Source of the DNA: SHZI01 sp963698405
Lineage (GTDB): Bacteria; Pseudomonadota; Gammaproteobacteria; Steroidobacterales; GCA-2729495
DNA length: 64,000 nt
Direction: 5' to 3'
Assembly: GCA_963698405.1 (NCBI GenBank)
Contig: CAVOQT010000017.1
Coordinates: 248,001-312,000 of the forward strand
The notes under the pieces were generated by a model that did not search any database, had not been told where the DNA came from, and was given only the letters and a program-made list of their open reading frames with translations. The first letter of the stretch is position 1, and each line of letters starts with the position of its first letter. A program made the translations under genes and the position numbers. This document shows positions 8,355 to 15,732 of this stretch, piece by piece.

Positions 8355-8681
8355 ATGCGCAGACTGCTGACCAGACTCTTCATTCCGTTAATGCTCTGCG
8401 GCCTGAGCGCCTGCGTGTACCGCATGGATGTGCAGCAGGGCAATCTGCTCGACCAGACCGACATCGATGCCGTACAGATCGGCATGACCCGCAACCAGGT
8501 GCGTTTTCTGCTCGGCACACCGGTGGCCGGCACCGGTTTTCGCAAGAATCGCTGGGATTACATGTACTACCTGAAACCAGGCAAGGGCAGCGACACCTTG
8601 CAGCACTGGGTGATCGTCTGGTTCGATGGCGACACGGTCACCAAGATCGATCAGGACGTACCGATCGACAAGCCCTCCTGA
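8355..8681 (+). CDS. bamE: Outer membrane assembly lipoprotein BamE (SmpA/OmlA)
   Basis: Small lipoprotein of the BAM beta-barrel insertion complex. It is 108 aa from ATG 8355. A basic N-terminus and hydrophobic stretch lead to a lipobox (LCGLSAC), so the mature protein begins at the Cys in CVYRMDVQQG. The BamE fold motifs follow: NLLDQTDIDAVQIGMTRNQV, FLLGTPV and the WDYMYYLKPG strand. It is divergent from fur and convergent with rnfH, with 8 bp between the stops. Confidence 0.96.
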   Translation: MRRLLTRLFIPLMLCGLSACVYRMDVQQGNLLDQTDIDAVQIGMTRNQVRFLLGTPVAGTGFRKNRWDYMYYLKPGKGSDTLQHWVIVWFDGDTVTKIDQDVPIDKPS

Positions 8682-8689
8682 TTCCCCGG

Positions 8690-8998
8690 CTACCGGTCCG
8701 GCACCCGGCCCAACACAGTGCCTTGTGCGGCAGCCTCCCGTCGCGCCGTACGCGGATCCTTCAGTAACGGCCGATAGACCTCGAGCCGATCCCCTGCACA
8801 CAGCACGCGCTCAGCGCCGATTTCTCGCCCAAAAATCCCCAGCGGACAATGCTCCAGATCGATTTCCGGAAATTGCGCCCCGAGCCCGGACAGCCTGAGC
8901 GCCTCACGCGCCCGGGTACCTGCCGGCACACTCACGGCCCTGACCACCTGCATATCCGGCCGCGCGTAGGCCACTTGCACTTCGATCAGCTCAGCCAT
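8690..8998 (-). CDS. rnfH: RnfH family protein (UPF0125)
   Basis: Ubiquitin-like-fold protein of 102 aa that is almost always found next to ratA. The start is ATG 8998 inside the ratA stop region (8-bp overlap), giving MAELIEVQVAYA. Family features are the opening beta strand, the VPAGTRAREALRLSGL helix, LGIFGREIGAERVLCAGDRLEVYRPL and a basic Arg-rich tail. Its biochemical role is not established; the coupling to ratA is the main clue. Confidence 0.92.
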   Translation of the reverse strand: MAELIEVQVAYARPDMQVVRAVSVPAGTRAREALRLSGLGAQFPEIDLEHCPLGIFGREIGAERVLCAGDRLEVYRPLLKDPRTARREAAAQGTVLGRVPDR

Positions 8999-9422
8999 AG
9001 AGCTTTTTTGCCCGGCTGACGAAAGCATCTACCAGCCCGCCACAGGTCAGCTCGAAAGCCGGCCCGAGCAGCAGATCGCGCGTCGCACTCGCGAATTCAA
9101 AGCTCACACGCAGTTCGATACGACAGCCGTTCTCACCGAGCGGCACCAGCGTCCACTCGCCGTGCAGACTGCTGAATGGCCCATCCACCAGATCCATGCT
9201 CATCCGCCGCGGCGGCTCCAGCACATTGCGCGTGGTGAAGGAGGCCTGAAACGGACCCTTGGACAAAGAGAGGCTCGCCAGCAGCGAATCCGCCTCCCGC
9301 TCGAGTACCGCGCTGCCGGTACAACCGGGCAGAAACTGCGGATAGGCCTCGAGGTCAGCGACCAGGGCATACATGGCCGGTGCCGGATACGGCACGATGG
9401 CACTACGGTGAACTTCACGCAT
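8991..9422 (-). CDS. ratA: RatA-type START/SRPBCC domain protein
   Basis: 143-aa protein of the Coq10/RatA (polyketide cyclase) family. Visible features are a short N-terminal strand (VPYPAPAMYALVADLEAYPQ, then FLPGC), the KGPFQASFTTRN middle strands, and the long C-terminal helix ending in SRAKKLYG. In E. coli RatA has been described as inhibiting 70S ribosome association, while the family fold suggests ubiquinone or lipid binding; which applies here is open. It is divergent from smpB and overlaps rnfH, the conserved ratA-rnfH/smpB arrangement. Confidence 0.92.
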   Translation of the reverse strand: MREVHRSAIVPYPAPAMYALVADLEAYPQFLPGCTGSAVLEREADSLLASLSLSKGPFQASFTTRNVLEPPRRMSMDLVDGPFSSLHGEWTLVPLGENGCRIELRVSFEFASATRDLLLGPAFELTCGGLVDAFVSRAKKLYG

Positions 9423-9500
9423 GTGGAACGATTTCGCTTTCGCTATCCGGACAAACTTGGCAGGATTGTTGCCGAACTGCGTCGCGCCGACAATTCACCC

Positions 9501-9989
9501 ATGAACTCAGCCAAATCCAGCAAGCCGGCCAAAGGCGCCGGATCCAGCCTTATCGTCGAAAATCGCAAGGCGCGCTTCGACTATTTCATCGAAGACCAGA
9601 TCGAAGCCGGGATCGCACTGACAGGCTGGGAAGTCAAAGCCCTGCGCGCCGCGCGCGGCAACCTGAAAGAAGCCTACGCGATCTTCAGGGACGGCGAAGT
9701 CTGGCTGCTGGGCGCCAATATCGCCCCCCTGCCCTCCGCCTCCACACATGTAGACCCCGACCCCGTGCGCTTGCGCAAACTGCTGCTACACCGCCGCGAA
9801 ATCGACCGGCTGCGCAGCAACGTGGAGCGCGACGGCTACACGCTGGTGCCGTTGGCCATGCGCTGGGATAAAGGCAAGGTCAAGGTCACGCTGGGCCTCG
9901 CCAAGGGCAAGAAGAGCCAGGACAAGCGCGACACCATCAAGGACCGCGACTGGCAACGCCAGAAAAGCCGCCTCCTGCGCCGCGGGTAG
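9501..9989 (+). CDS. smpB: SsrA-binding protein SmpB
   Basis: Escorts tmRNA to stalled ribosomes for trans-translation. It is 162 aa from ATG 9501; a longer in-frame extension upstream crosses ratA and is rejected. Family motifs are NRKARFDYFIEDQIEAGI, LTGWEVKALRAARGNLKEAYA, and the basic C-terminal tail (KSQDKRDTIKDRDWQRQKSRL) that enters the A site. The tmRNA gene lies 110 bp downstream on the same strand, so both partners of trans-translation are adjacent. Confidence 0.98.
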   Translation: MNSAKSSKPAKGAGSSLIVENRKARFDYFIEDQIEAGIALTGWEVKALRAARGNLKEAYAIFRDGEVWLLGANIAPLPSASTHVDPDPVRLRKLLLHRREIDRLRSNVERDGYTLVPLAMRWDKGKVKVTLGLAKGKKSQDKRDTIKDRDWQRQKSRLLRRG

Positions 9990-9999
9990 GAGCGCCTTC

Positions 10000-10023
10000 T
10001 GTGGGAGCGGCTTCAGCCGCGAT
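10000..10023 (+). repeat. REP-like palindromic repeat downstream of smpB
   Basis: The sequence tgtgggagcggcttcagccg followed by cgat contains the palindrome GCGGCT-TC-AGCCGC. It resembles the GTGGGAGCGGCTTCAGCCGCGA-type REP elements common in Pseudomonas and Xanthomonadales genomes. A degenerate partial copy (gtaggagcgccttct) lies immediately to the left. No other intact copy was seen in the window. Confidence 0.6.
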
Positions 10024-10061
10024 TCTCGCCGCAGAAACGCCTCCAACCGCGACCCCCTCCC

Positions 10062-10090
10062 TTGTCTTCCCGAACCATAGCCCCAATAAT
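10062..10090 (+). promoter_or_regulatory. ssrA promoter (sigma-70 type)
   Basis: TTGTCT at 10062-10067 (4/6 to TTGACA) and AATAAT at 10085-10090 (5/6 to TATAAT) are separated by 17 nt. The first base of mature tmRNA (10100) is 10 nt past the -10 hexamer. The fit between promoter position and RNA 5' end supports the assignment. Confidence 0.7.
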
Positions 10091-10099
10091 CGATACACT

Positions 10100-10466
10100 G
10101 GGGGCGACATGGTTTCGACGTGGGTTACAAACCCCTGGGTGCATGCCGAGGTGCAGGTTACCTCGTAAATCCATCTGCAAACCTTATAGTTGCCAACGAC
10201 GACAACTACGCTCTCGCTGCTTAAAAACCAGCGCTAGAGCCTTCTGACCGGGTCCGTGCTTGTGCGGTCCGGAGCCAGGAGTCATTAAACACAAGCTCGC
10301 CTGCGGGTTCGTCCAGGACCTAATGGTTAAACGCCCATTTACTGGACTGGCTGTCAGTTGTCCCTGTCCGTCGGGTAGCTGCCAGTAAGACAAAAGGCGG
10401 AATAAGCATGTAGATCTCATGGCAGCGGACTTGCGGACGCGGGTTCGATTCCCGCCGCCTCCACCA
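10100..10466 (+). ncRNA. ssrA: Transfer-messenger RNA (tmRNA)
   Basis: Rescues stalled ribosomes and tags nascent peptides for proteolysis. The 5' end GGGGGCG (10100-10106) pairs with CGCCTCC (10456-10462), including the G3-U70 wobble that marks alanine acceptance; A and CCA follow to 10466. GGTTCGA of the T loop lies just before the 3' stem. The tag reading frame at 10192-10221 encodes ANDDNYALAA and ends in TAA, identical to the Pseudomonas tag. Total length is 367 nt. smpB lies just upstream. The 3' end is followed at once by an intrinsic terminator and then by a restriction-modification island. Confidence 0.98.
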
Positions 10467-10473
10467 AACATAG

Positions 10474-10505
10474 AACCCCCAACCGATTCCGGTTGGGGGT
10501 TTTTG
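10474..10505 (+). terminator. Rho-independent terminator of ssrA
   Basis: A 12-bp perfect stem (AACCCCCAACCG against CGGTTGGGGGTT) with loop ATTC is followed by a T-run (GTTTTTG). It begins 7 nt after the tmRNA CCA end. Confidence 0.93.
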
Positions 10506-10530
10506 TCTATTCGCGGGGGTTATGCGCTGA

Positions 10531-12135
10531 ATGCCCACATTGAACTGGATCGGCAAGGACGCCGTCGTCAAACACCACCGTACTGTTCCCTTCAGATTAC
10601 TGGAACCGGTGCCGGAACTTTCCTGCGGTGATGCCAGCAGCGGCAACCTGATCGTACAGGGCGACAATCTGCACGCGCTCAAGGCGCTGTTGCCTCGCTA
10701 CGCCGGACAGGTGAAGTGCATCTACATCGATCCGCCCTACAACACCGGCAACGAGGGCTGGGTCTACAACGACAACGTCAACAGCCCGGAAATCCGCAAG
10801 TGGCTGGGCGAAGTCGTCGGCAAGGAAGGCGAAACCCTGGACCGGCACGACCGCTGGCTGTCGATGATGTATCCACGCTTGCTGCTGCTGAAGCAGTTTC
10901 TGCGGGATGATGGTGCCATCTTCATTTCCATCGACGACAACGAAGTGGCGACGTTGCGGTTGCTGATGGATGATATTTTCGGAGCGATCAACTTCGTCGC
11001 CTGCAATGTTTGGCAGAAACGCTATTCACGCGAGAATCGCGGCACAATCGGCGACGTGCATGAGTACCTTGTGGTGTACGCAACAAATCCGGCCAGATTC
11101 CAAGATGTTCGTAATCGCATACCCATCGATGAGAAGCAGGCCGCGGTGTACAAGAACCCCAACAACGATCCAAAAGGTCGGTGGCAATCCATCTCGATGA
11201 CCGCACAAGGGCACCGACCTAATCAAATGTACGAAATCGCAGCCCCGAACGGAAAAACACATCGACCACCGGAGGGGCGCTGTTGGTCAACCATTGAAAA
11301 CGAGTACCTGAAACTGAGGAACGATGGCCGGATTTACTTCGGCAAAGACGGAAACGGCGTACCGCGGATCATTCGATACCTTTCAGACATTGAAGGCTTC
11401 GTGCCTTGGACATGGTGGCCCCATGATGAAGTCGGACATACGGATGAAGCCAAGAAAGAAATACAGAGCCTGTTTGGCACCCAGACCGCATTCGACACAC
11501 CCAAGCCAACGCGGCTGATTCAGCGCGTTATCCAGATTGCAACCAAGCCGGGAGAATTAGTCCTCGACAGCTTCGCCGGCTCCGGCACCACCGGCCACGC
11601 AGTACTGAAACAGAACGCTGAAGACGGCGGCAACCGCCGCTTCATCCTCGTCGAGATGGACGACAGCATCGCCAAAGACGTCACCGCCGAGCGCGTCAAG
11701 CGCATCGCCAGCGGCTATACCAACGCCAAGGGCAATGCCGTCGAAGGCCTCGGCGGCGGCTTCCAATTCTGCCGCCTCTCCACTGAGCCGCTGTTCGACG
11801 CTGAAGGTCAGATCCGTCGCGACGTGAGCTTTGCCCAACTGGCCGAGTTCGTCTGGTTTGCCGAAACCGGCACTGGCCTGTCACCAGCAAAACGCGGAAA
11901 AGCCGACTCACCGCTGCTAGGTGTGCACGAGGGCCGCGCCATCTATTTGCTCTATAACGGCATCCTCAAGGACAAATCCGTCGCTGGTGGCAATGTGCTC
12001 ACCGGCCCGGTGTTCGATATGTTGCCGAAATTTTCTGGTCCAAAAGTGATCTACGCTGCCGCCAACCGGATGGGCGCCCGCACCGCTCGCGAAGGCATTA
12101 GCTTCAAGCAAAATCCTTACGCGCTGGAGGTTTGA
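10531..12135 (+). CDS. Type III restriction-modification methyltransferase (Mod)
   Basis: Site-specific adenine-N6 DNA methyltransferase, 534 aa. The catalytic motif DPPYNTG lies at residues 67-73, and the S-adenosylmethionine motif DSFAGSGTTGHA near 346-357. Because the catalytic motif precedes the SAM motif, this is a beta-class enzyme as expected for Mod. The region between them (about residues 160-330) is the target-recognition domain and is visibly poorer in G+C than its flanks. The start is ATG 10531, only 25 bp after the ssrA terminator, so no room for a full promoter is seen there. It is followed after one base by a zeta-like kinase gene, and the Res subunit is the fourth gene of the operon. 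Confidence 0.93.
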   Translation: MPTLNWIGKDAVVKHHRTVPFRLLEPVPELSCGDASSGNLIVQGDNLHALKALLPRYAGQVKCIYIDPPYNTGNEGWVYNDNVNSPEIRKWLGEVVGKEGETLDRHDRWLSMMYPRLLLLKQFLRDDGAIFISIDDNEVATLRLLMDDIFGAINFVACNVWQKRYSRENRGTIGDVHEYLVVYATNPARFQDVRNRIPIDEKQAAVYKNPNNDPKGRWQSISMTAQGHRPNQMYEIAAPNGKTHRPPEGRCWSTIENEYLKLRNDGRIYFGKDGNGVPRIIRYLSDIEGFVPWTWWPHDEVGHTDEAKKEIQSLFGTQTAFDTPKPTRLIQRVIQIATKPGELVLDSFAGSGTTGHAVLKQNAEDGGNRRFILVEMDDSIAKDVTAERVKRIASGYTNAKGNAVEGLGGGFQFCRLSTEPLFDAEGQIRRDVSFAQLAEFVWFAETGTGLSPAKRGKADSPLLGVHEGRAIYLLYNGILKDKSVAGGNVLTGPVFDMLPKFSGPKVIYAAANRMGARTAREGISFKQNPYALEV

Positions 12136-12136
12136 T

Positions 12137-12658
12137 GTGACTGTGCCGCTGAGAGTCCTCATCATTGCTGGCCCGAATGGTGCGGGCAAGACGACCTTTG
12201 CACACGAGTTCTTGCCGCACGAGGCAGACTGCCAGGCATTCGTCAACGCTGACCTGATCGCCGCCGGCCTCTCACCGTTCGCACCGCAAACCGCAGCCGT
12301 GCAGGCGGGTCGACTGATGTTGACCGAGCTGGAGCGCCACTTCGCCGCCCGCGAGAACTTCGCGTTCGAGACCACGCTATCGGGCCGCGGTTATCTACGC
12401 CACATCGAACGCTGGCAGGCAGCTGGCTATTGCGTGGAACTGATCTTCCTGAAGCTGGCCAGCCCTGAAGAGGCCATCGCACGAGTAGCACAACGTGTGC
12501 GTCAGGGCGGTCACGATATTCCACCTGCCACTGTGCGCCGGCGGTTCTCTGCCGGTCTGGAAAACTTCCACCGGCTATATGCACCTTGCGTCGATGCCTG
12601 GGCGCTGTATGACAATTCCGGCGAATCACCGATACTTCTGGATTGGAGCGAGTCATGA
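12137..12658 (+). CDS. Zeta-toxin-like P-loop kinase (COG4185-type)
   Basis: A 173-aa P-loop protein starting with GTG one base after mod. Walker A GPNGAGKT is at residues 12-19. The pattern FVNADLIAAGLSPF, then AGRLMLTELE, FAFETTLSG, a lid segment RVRQGGHDIPPATVRRRF, and a terminal YDNSGE matches predicted ATPases of the COG4185/zeta-toxin group. Zeta toxins phosphorylate UDP-N-acetylglucosamine or related small molecules; the substrate here is unknown. Its stop overlaps the start of a 72-aa protein that may be its partner. Placement between the two subunits of a type III restriction enzyme suggests a joint role in defence or addiction, which is inference. Confidence 0.85.
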   Translation: MTVPLRVLIIAGPNGAGKTTFAHEFLPHEADCQAFVNADLIAAGLSPFAPQTAAVQAGRLMLTELERHFAARENFAFETTLSGRGYLRHIERWQAAGYCVELIFLKLASPEEAIARVAQRVRQGGHDIPPATVRRRFSAGLENFHRLYAPCVDAWALYDNSGESPILLDWSES

Positions 12659-12873
12659 ACAACAGACCCATTGAGCAAGCGCGCAACGCTGACCTGCGTG
12701 GCTCATGGCCGGCGCTGCAACGCGCGGCACAGCGCGCCCGCGAACTGGCCACACGCACCGGAACTGAACTCATCGTTTCTCGCAATGGTGTGATTGAGCG
12801 TATCAAGCCCGAGGCAATTGAACCGGCGCTACAGATTCACGAGCCACGTCCGCCGTACGAAAAGCTGCCATGA
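12655..12873 (+). CDS. Small protein, possible antitoxin of the zeta-like kinase
   Basis: 72 aa from ATG 12655, overlapping the kinase stop by 4 bp; its own stop overlaps the res start by 4 bp. The sequence has an N-terminal Arg/Ala-rich helix (LQRAAQRARELATRTGTEL) followed by a strand-turn-strand IVSRNGVIERIKP and a Pro-rich end. Small proteins with a similar layout are often encoded beside COG4185 kinases and are annotated as antitoxin candidates; I recognise no DNA-binding motif. The assignment rests on size, position and coupling. Confidence 0.6.
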   Translation: MNNRPIEQARNADLRGSWPALQRAAQRARELATRTGTELIVSRNGVIERIKPEAIEPALQIHEPRPPYEKLP

Positions 12874-15575
12874 AGGTTTTCTCGCCCAAGATCTACCAGC
12901 AACAAGTGCTCGATAGCGTGGAGGCCTATTTCAAGGCCTGTCACGAATTGCCCTCGCCGTCGATTGCCTTCACCGCCACTACGGAGCGCCTGTGGGGTCG
13001 TGGCAACCCGTATAACCCGCTGTTCGGCTTTCCGGCTGACATGCCCTACTTCTGCCTGCGCGTGCCCACCGGTGGCGGCAAGACCTGGCTGGCCGCCAAG
13101 AGCGTAGCGCTGGTCAACACGCACCTCTTGCGTTGCGAATACGGCATGATCCTGTGGCTGGTGCCGAGCAAGCCGATCCGCGAGCAGACGCTGCGTGGCC
13201 TGCGGGACCGCCTGCACCCCTACCACACCGCTCTGCGCGAGGCTGGGCCGATCACGGTGATGGATCTGGACGAGGCCAAGAGCGTGACTCGTGCCACGCT
13301 GGATACCTCGACGACGATCATCGTCGCTACACGGCAGGCTTTCCAGGTTGAGGACGAGGAATGCCGCAAGGTGTACCAGTCCAGCGGTGCATTGATGCAT
13401 CACTTCGAAAACCTGTCGCCCACCCAGCGCGATGGGCTGCTAAGTGATGGCGAAGGCATGGATAGCACCACGCCCTGTTCGCTGGCCAATGTGTTACGGC
13501 TACGTCGGCCATTCGTGATCGTCGATGAGGCCCACAACAGCCGCACCGAACTGGCTTTCGACATGCTGGCTCGCTTCCGTCCCAGCGGTGTGATGGAGCT
13601 GACGGCCACGCCCGACCTCGATCGTACGCCGAGCAACGTGCTGCACAGCGTGTCCGCCGCCGAGCTGAAGGCAGAGGAAATGATCAAGCTGCCGGTGGTG
13701 CTGGAAACCGAACCGAACTGGCAGCAGTGCCTGGCCGATGCGATCGGACGTCGCGATGCCCTGCACAAGCTGGCCGATGAGGAACGCCGTACAGGCGCGG
13801 CCTACTTGCGACCACTGGTACTGATTCAATCTGAACCGCGCCGCAGCGGCGTGGAAACGCTGGACTTCGAGCGGGTGCGCAATGAGCTGATCACCAACCA
13901 TGGCATTCCGGCCAGCGAGATCGTCGTCGCTACCGGCGAGGAAAAAGGACTGGAGCAACTGGACGCCGATTACAAGCTGGGCATTGCCGATCCGGCCTGC
14001 CCGGTGAAGTTCGTCATCACCCAGAAGGCGCTGGCCGAGGGCTGGGACTGCCCTTTCGCCTACATCCTGGTCAGCATGGCTTCACTGTCATCAGCCACTG
14101 CGGTGGAACAGCTGCTGGGCCGCGTGTTGCGGCAACCCGGTGCGAAGCACGCCCAGGCCCGCGCCCTGAACCAGTCCTATGCCTTTGTGGTGTCACGCAA
14201 CTTCGCTGAAACCGCAGCGACGCTGCGCGACCGACTGGTAGCGGGTGCCGGCTTTGAGCGACGCGAGGTGGCCGAGTTCGTGACTGCCGCCCGGGCCGAG
14301 CAATCGCACATGGATCTGGATGGGCACACTGGACGCGTGGTCGTTCGGCCAGTGGCCATCACCCTGTCTGAAAAGCCTGATCTCAGGCGTGTACCTAAAC
14401 CGGTACGCGACAAGGTGAGCTGGGACGGCAAGCTCAACACGCTGACCATCAGCACACCGCTGACCGAGGATGAGACCGAAGCCCTCAAGGCATCGGTCAG
14501 TACCGAGACCGCAGCAGCAGCCATCGTCGAGGCGGCTAAAGTCAGCCGCACAACGGCCATCGAGATCTTCGAGACTCCGGCTGAACTCGGCGAGCGCTTC
14601 CTCGTGCCGCAACTGGCATTGCGCGTGCAGGGCGAGCTGCAATTGTTCGACGATCCGGAATTGCTGGACTATCCGTGGGACCTGTCGACCTACGATGCAG
14701 CGCCAACGGCCGATGATCTGGCTGTGCTCCATGCGGCGCTGAAGGTATCTGAAGGCGGTGAGATCGACGTTGATGAAGACAGCGGAAAAGTCATATCGCG
14801 CTTCCTGCCGGAACTGCAGCGCGATCTCGGCCTGGTTTACCAGCCCGAACACTGGGATGAAGTGCGCATTGCCACCTGGTTGTGCCGCAATCTGCCAGAG
14901 CCCTCACTGACACACGCCAGCAAACAGTCTTTTGTCGCTGGCTGGCTGACTGCCCTGCTGCGCCGGGACGGATTTACGCTGGCCCGTGCAAACCTGCAGA
15001 AGTTCATGATTCGCAATCTGCTGGAAGCGCGTATTCGGGATCTGCGCAAGCAGGCGGTTGGCAAAGCCTACCAGCAGACGCTGTTTGCTGATGATGCAGC
15101 GTCACGGATCGCTGTCACCGACCACTACACCTTCGAGTTCCATCCCCTGGCCTACGCACCCAGTCGCGATTACGACGGTCGTTTCGGGCACTTCGATTTC
15201 CGCAAACACTTCTACGGCCGAATCGGCGACTTCGACAGCAAGGAAGAATTCGAGTGCGCCTGCTGGCTGGACGTTCAGGCCCAGCAAGGCCGCATCCAGT
15301 TCTGGGTGCGCAACCTCGTTCGGCGCGAAGGCTGTTCATTCTTCCTGCAGAAGGCCGACGGACGCTTCTACCCGGATTTTCTGTGCCAGCTACCCGGCGC
15401 AGCCGACAAGCCCGGCGCCATCCTGGCCGTGGAGTACAAGGGTGCGGATCGCTGGTCTGGCGCAGAGGATGACCGGCTGATCGGCGGCCTGTGGGCCAAT
15501 CTGTCTGAAGGTCGCTGCCGCTTCGTGATGGTGAAGGACAAGCGATGGGAAGGGATTGAGCCGCTTCTGAAGTGA
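12870..15575 (+). CDS. Type III restriction enzyme Res subunit (helicase-nuclease)
   Basis: 901-aa translocase and endonuclease partner of Mod. It has a superfamily 2 helicase core with Walker A PTGGGKTW near residue 67, DEAH near 218 (FVIVDEAH), the ELTATPD motif III-like block, and helicase motif VI (VEQLLGRVLRQPGA). A long middle region follows, and the C-terminus contains a PD-(D/E)xK nuclease: FYPDFLC near 834 and LAVEYKG near 853. The ATG at 12870 overlaps the upstream small gene, so all four genes are translationally linked. Both the ATPase and nuclease motifs are intact, suggesting a functional enzyme. Confidence 0.93.
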   Translation: MKVFSPKIYQQQVLDSVEAYFKACHELPSPSIAFTATTERLWGRGNPYNPLFGFPADMPYFCLRVPTGGGKTWLAAKSVALVNTHLLRCEYGMILWLVPSKPIREQTLRGLRDRLHPYHTALREAGPITVMDLDEAKSVTRATLDTSTTIIVATRQAFQVEDEECRKVYQSSGALMHHFENLSPTQRDGLLSDGEGMDSTTPCSLANVLRLRRPFVIVDEAHNSRTELAFDMLARFRPSGVMELTATPDLDRTPSNVLHSVSAAELKAEEMIKLPVVLETEPNWQQCLADAIGRRDALHKLADEERRTGAAYLRPLVLIQSEPRRSGVETLDFERVRNELITNHGIPASEIVVATGEEKGLEQLDADYKLGIADPACPVKFVITQKALAEGWDCPFAYILVSMASLSSATAVEQLLGRVLRQPGAKHAQARALNQSYAFVVSRNFAETAATLRDRLVAGAGFERREVAEFVTAARAEQSHMDLDGHTGRVVVRPVAITLSEKPDLRRVPKPVRDKVSWDGKLNTLTISTPLTEDETEALKASVSTETAAAAIVEAAKVSRTTAIEIFETPAELGERFLVPQLALRVQGELQLFDDPELLDYPWDLSTYDAAPTADDLAVLHAALKVSEGGEIDVDEDSGKVISRFLPELQRDLGLVYQPEHWDEVRIATWLCRNLPEPSLTHASKQSFVAGWLTALLRRDGFTLARANLQKFMIRNLLEARIRDLRKQAVGKAYQQTLFADDAASRIAVTDHYTFEFHPLAYAPSRDYDGRFGHFDFRKHFYGRIGDFDSKEEFECACWLDVQAQQGRIQFWVRNLVRREGCSFFLQKADGRFYPDFLCQLPGAADKPGAILAVEYKGADRWSGAEDDRLIGGLWANLSEGRCRFVMVKDKRWEGIEPLLK

Positions 15576-15732
15576 TGAATGCTTCAAGGATTAATCCGGT
15601 AATCCCTGGTTCACCCCCGCCCCTAAACTCGGTGTCAACGGAACTGGTAGCAACCCAAGCTGAACAATTCTTGACGAATCTGACGGTCTGACTCAAGGTC
15701 AGCAGCACCACCATCGCTCTGGAGTCCACATC

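Noticed and set aside
10531..15575. BREX, DISARM or Dnd-type system
   Set aside because: No PglZ, BrxC, DrmA-like or Dnd proteins are present. The Mod, DEAH helicase and PD-(D/E)xK motifs identify a type III restriction system.
15576..15732. Possible att copy of the ssrA 3' end after the restriction island
   Set aside because: Only a vague similarity (ggttcacccccgcccc) to the ssrA T-arm region was seen; too few matching bases to call a repeat.
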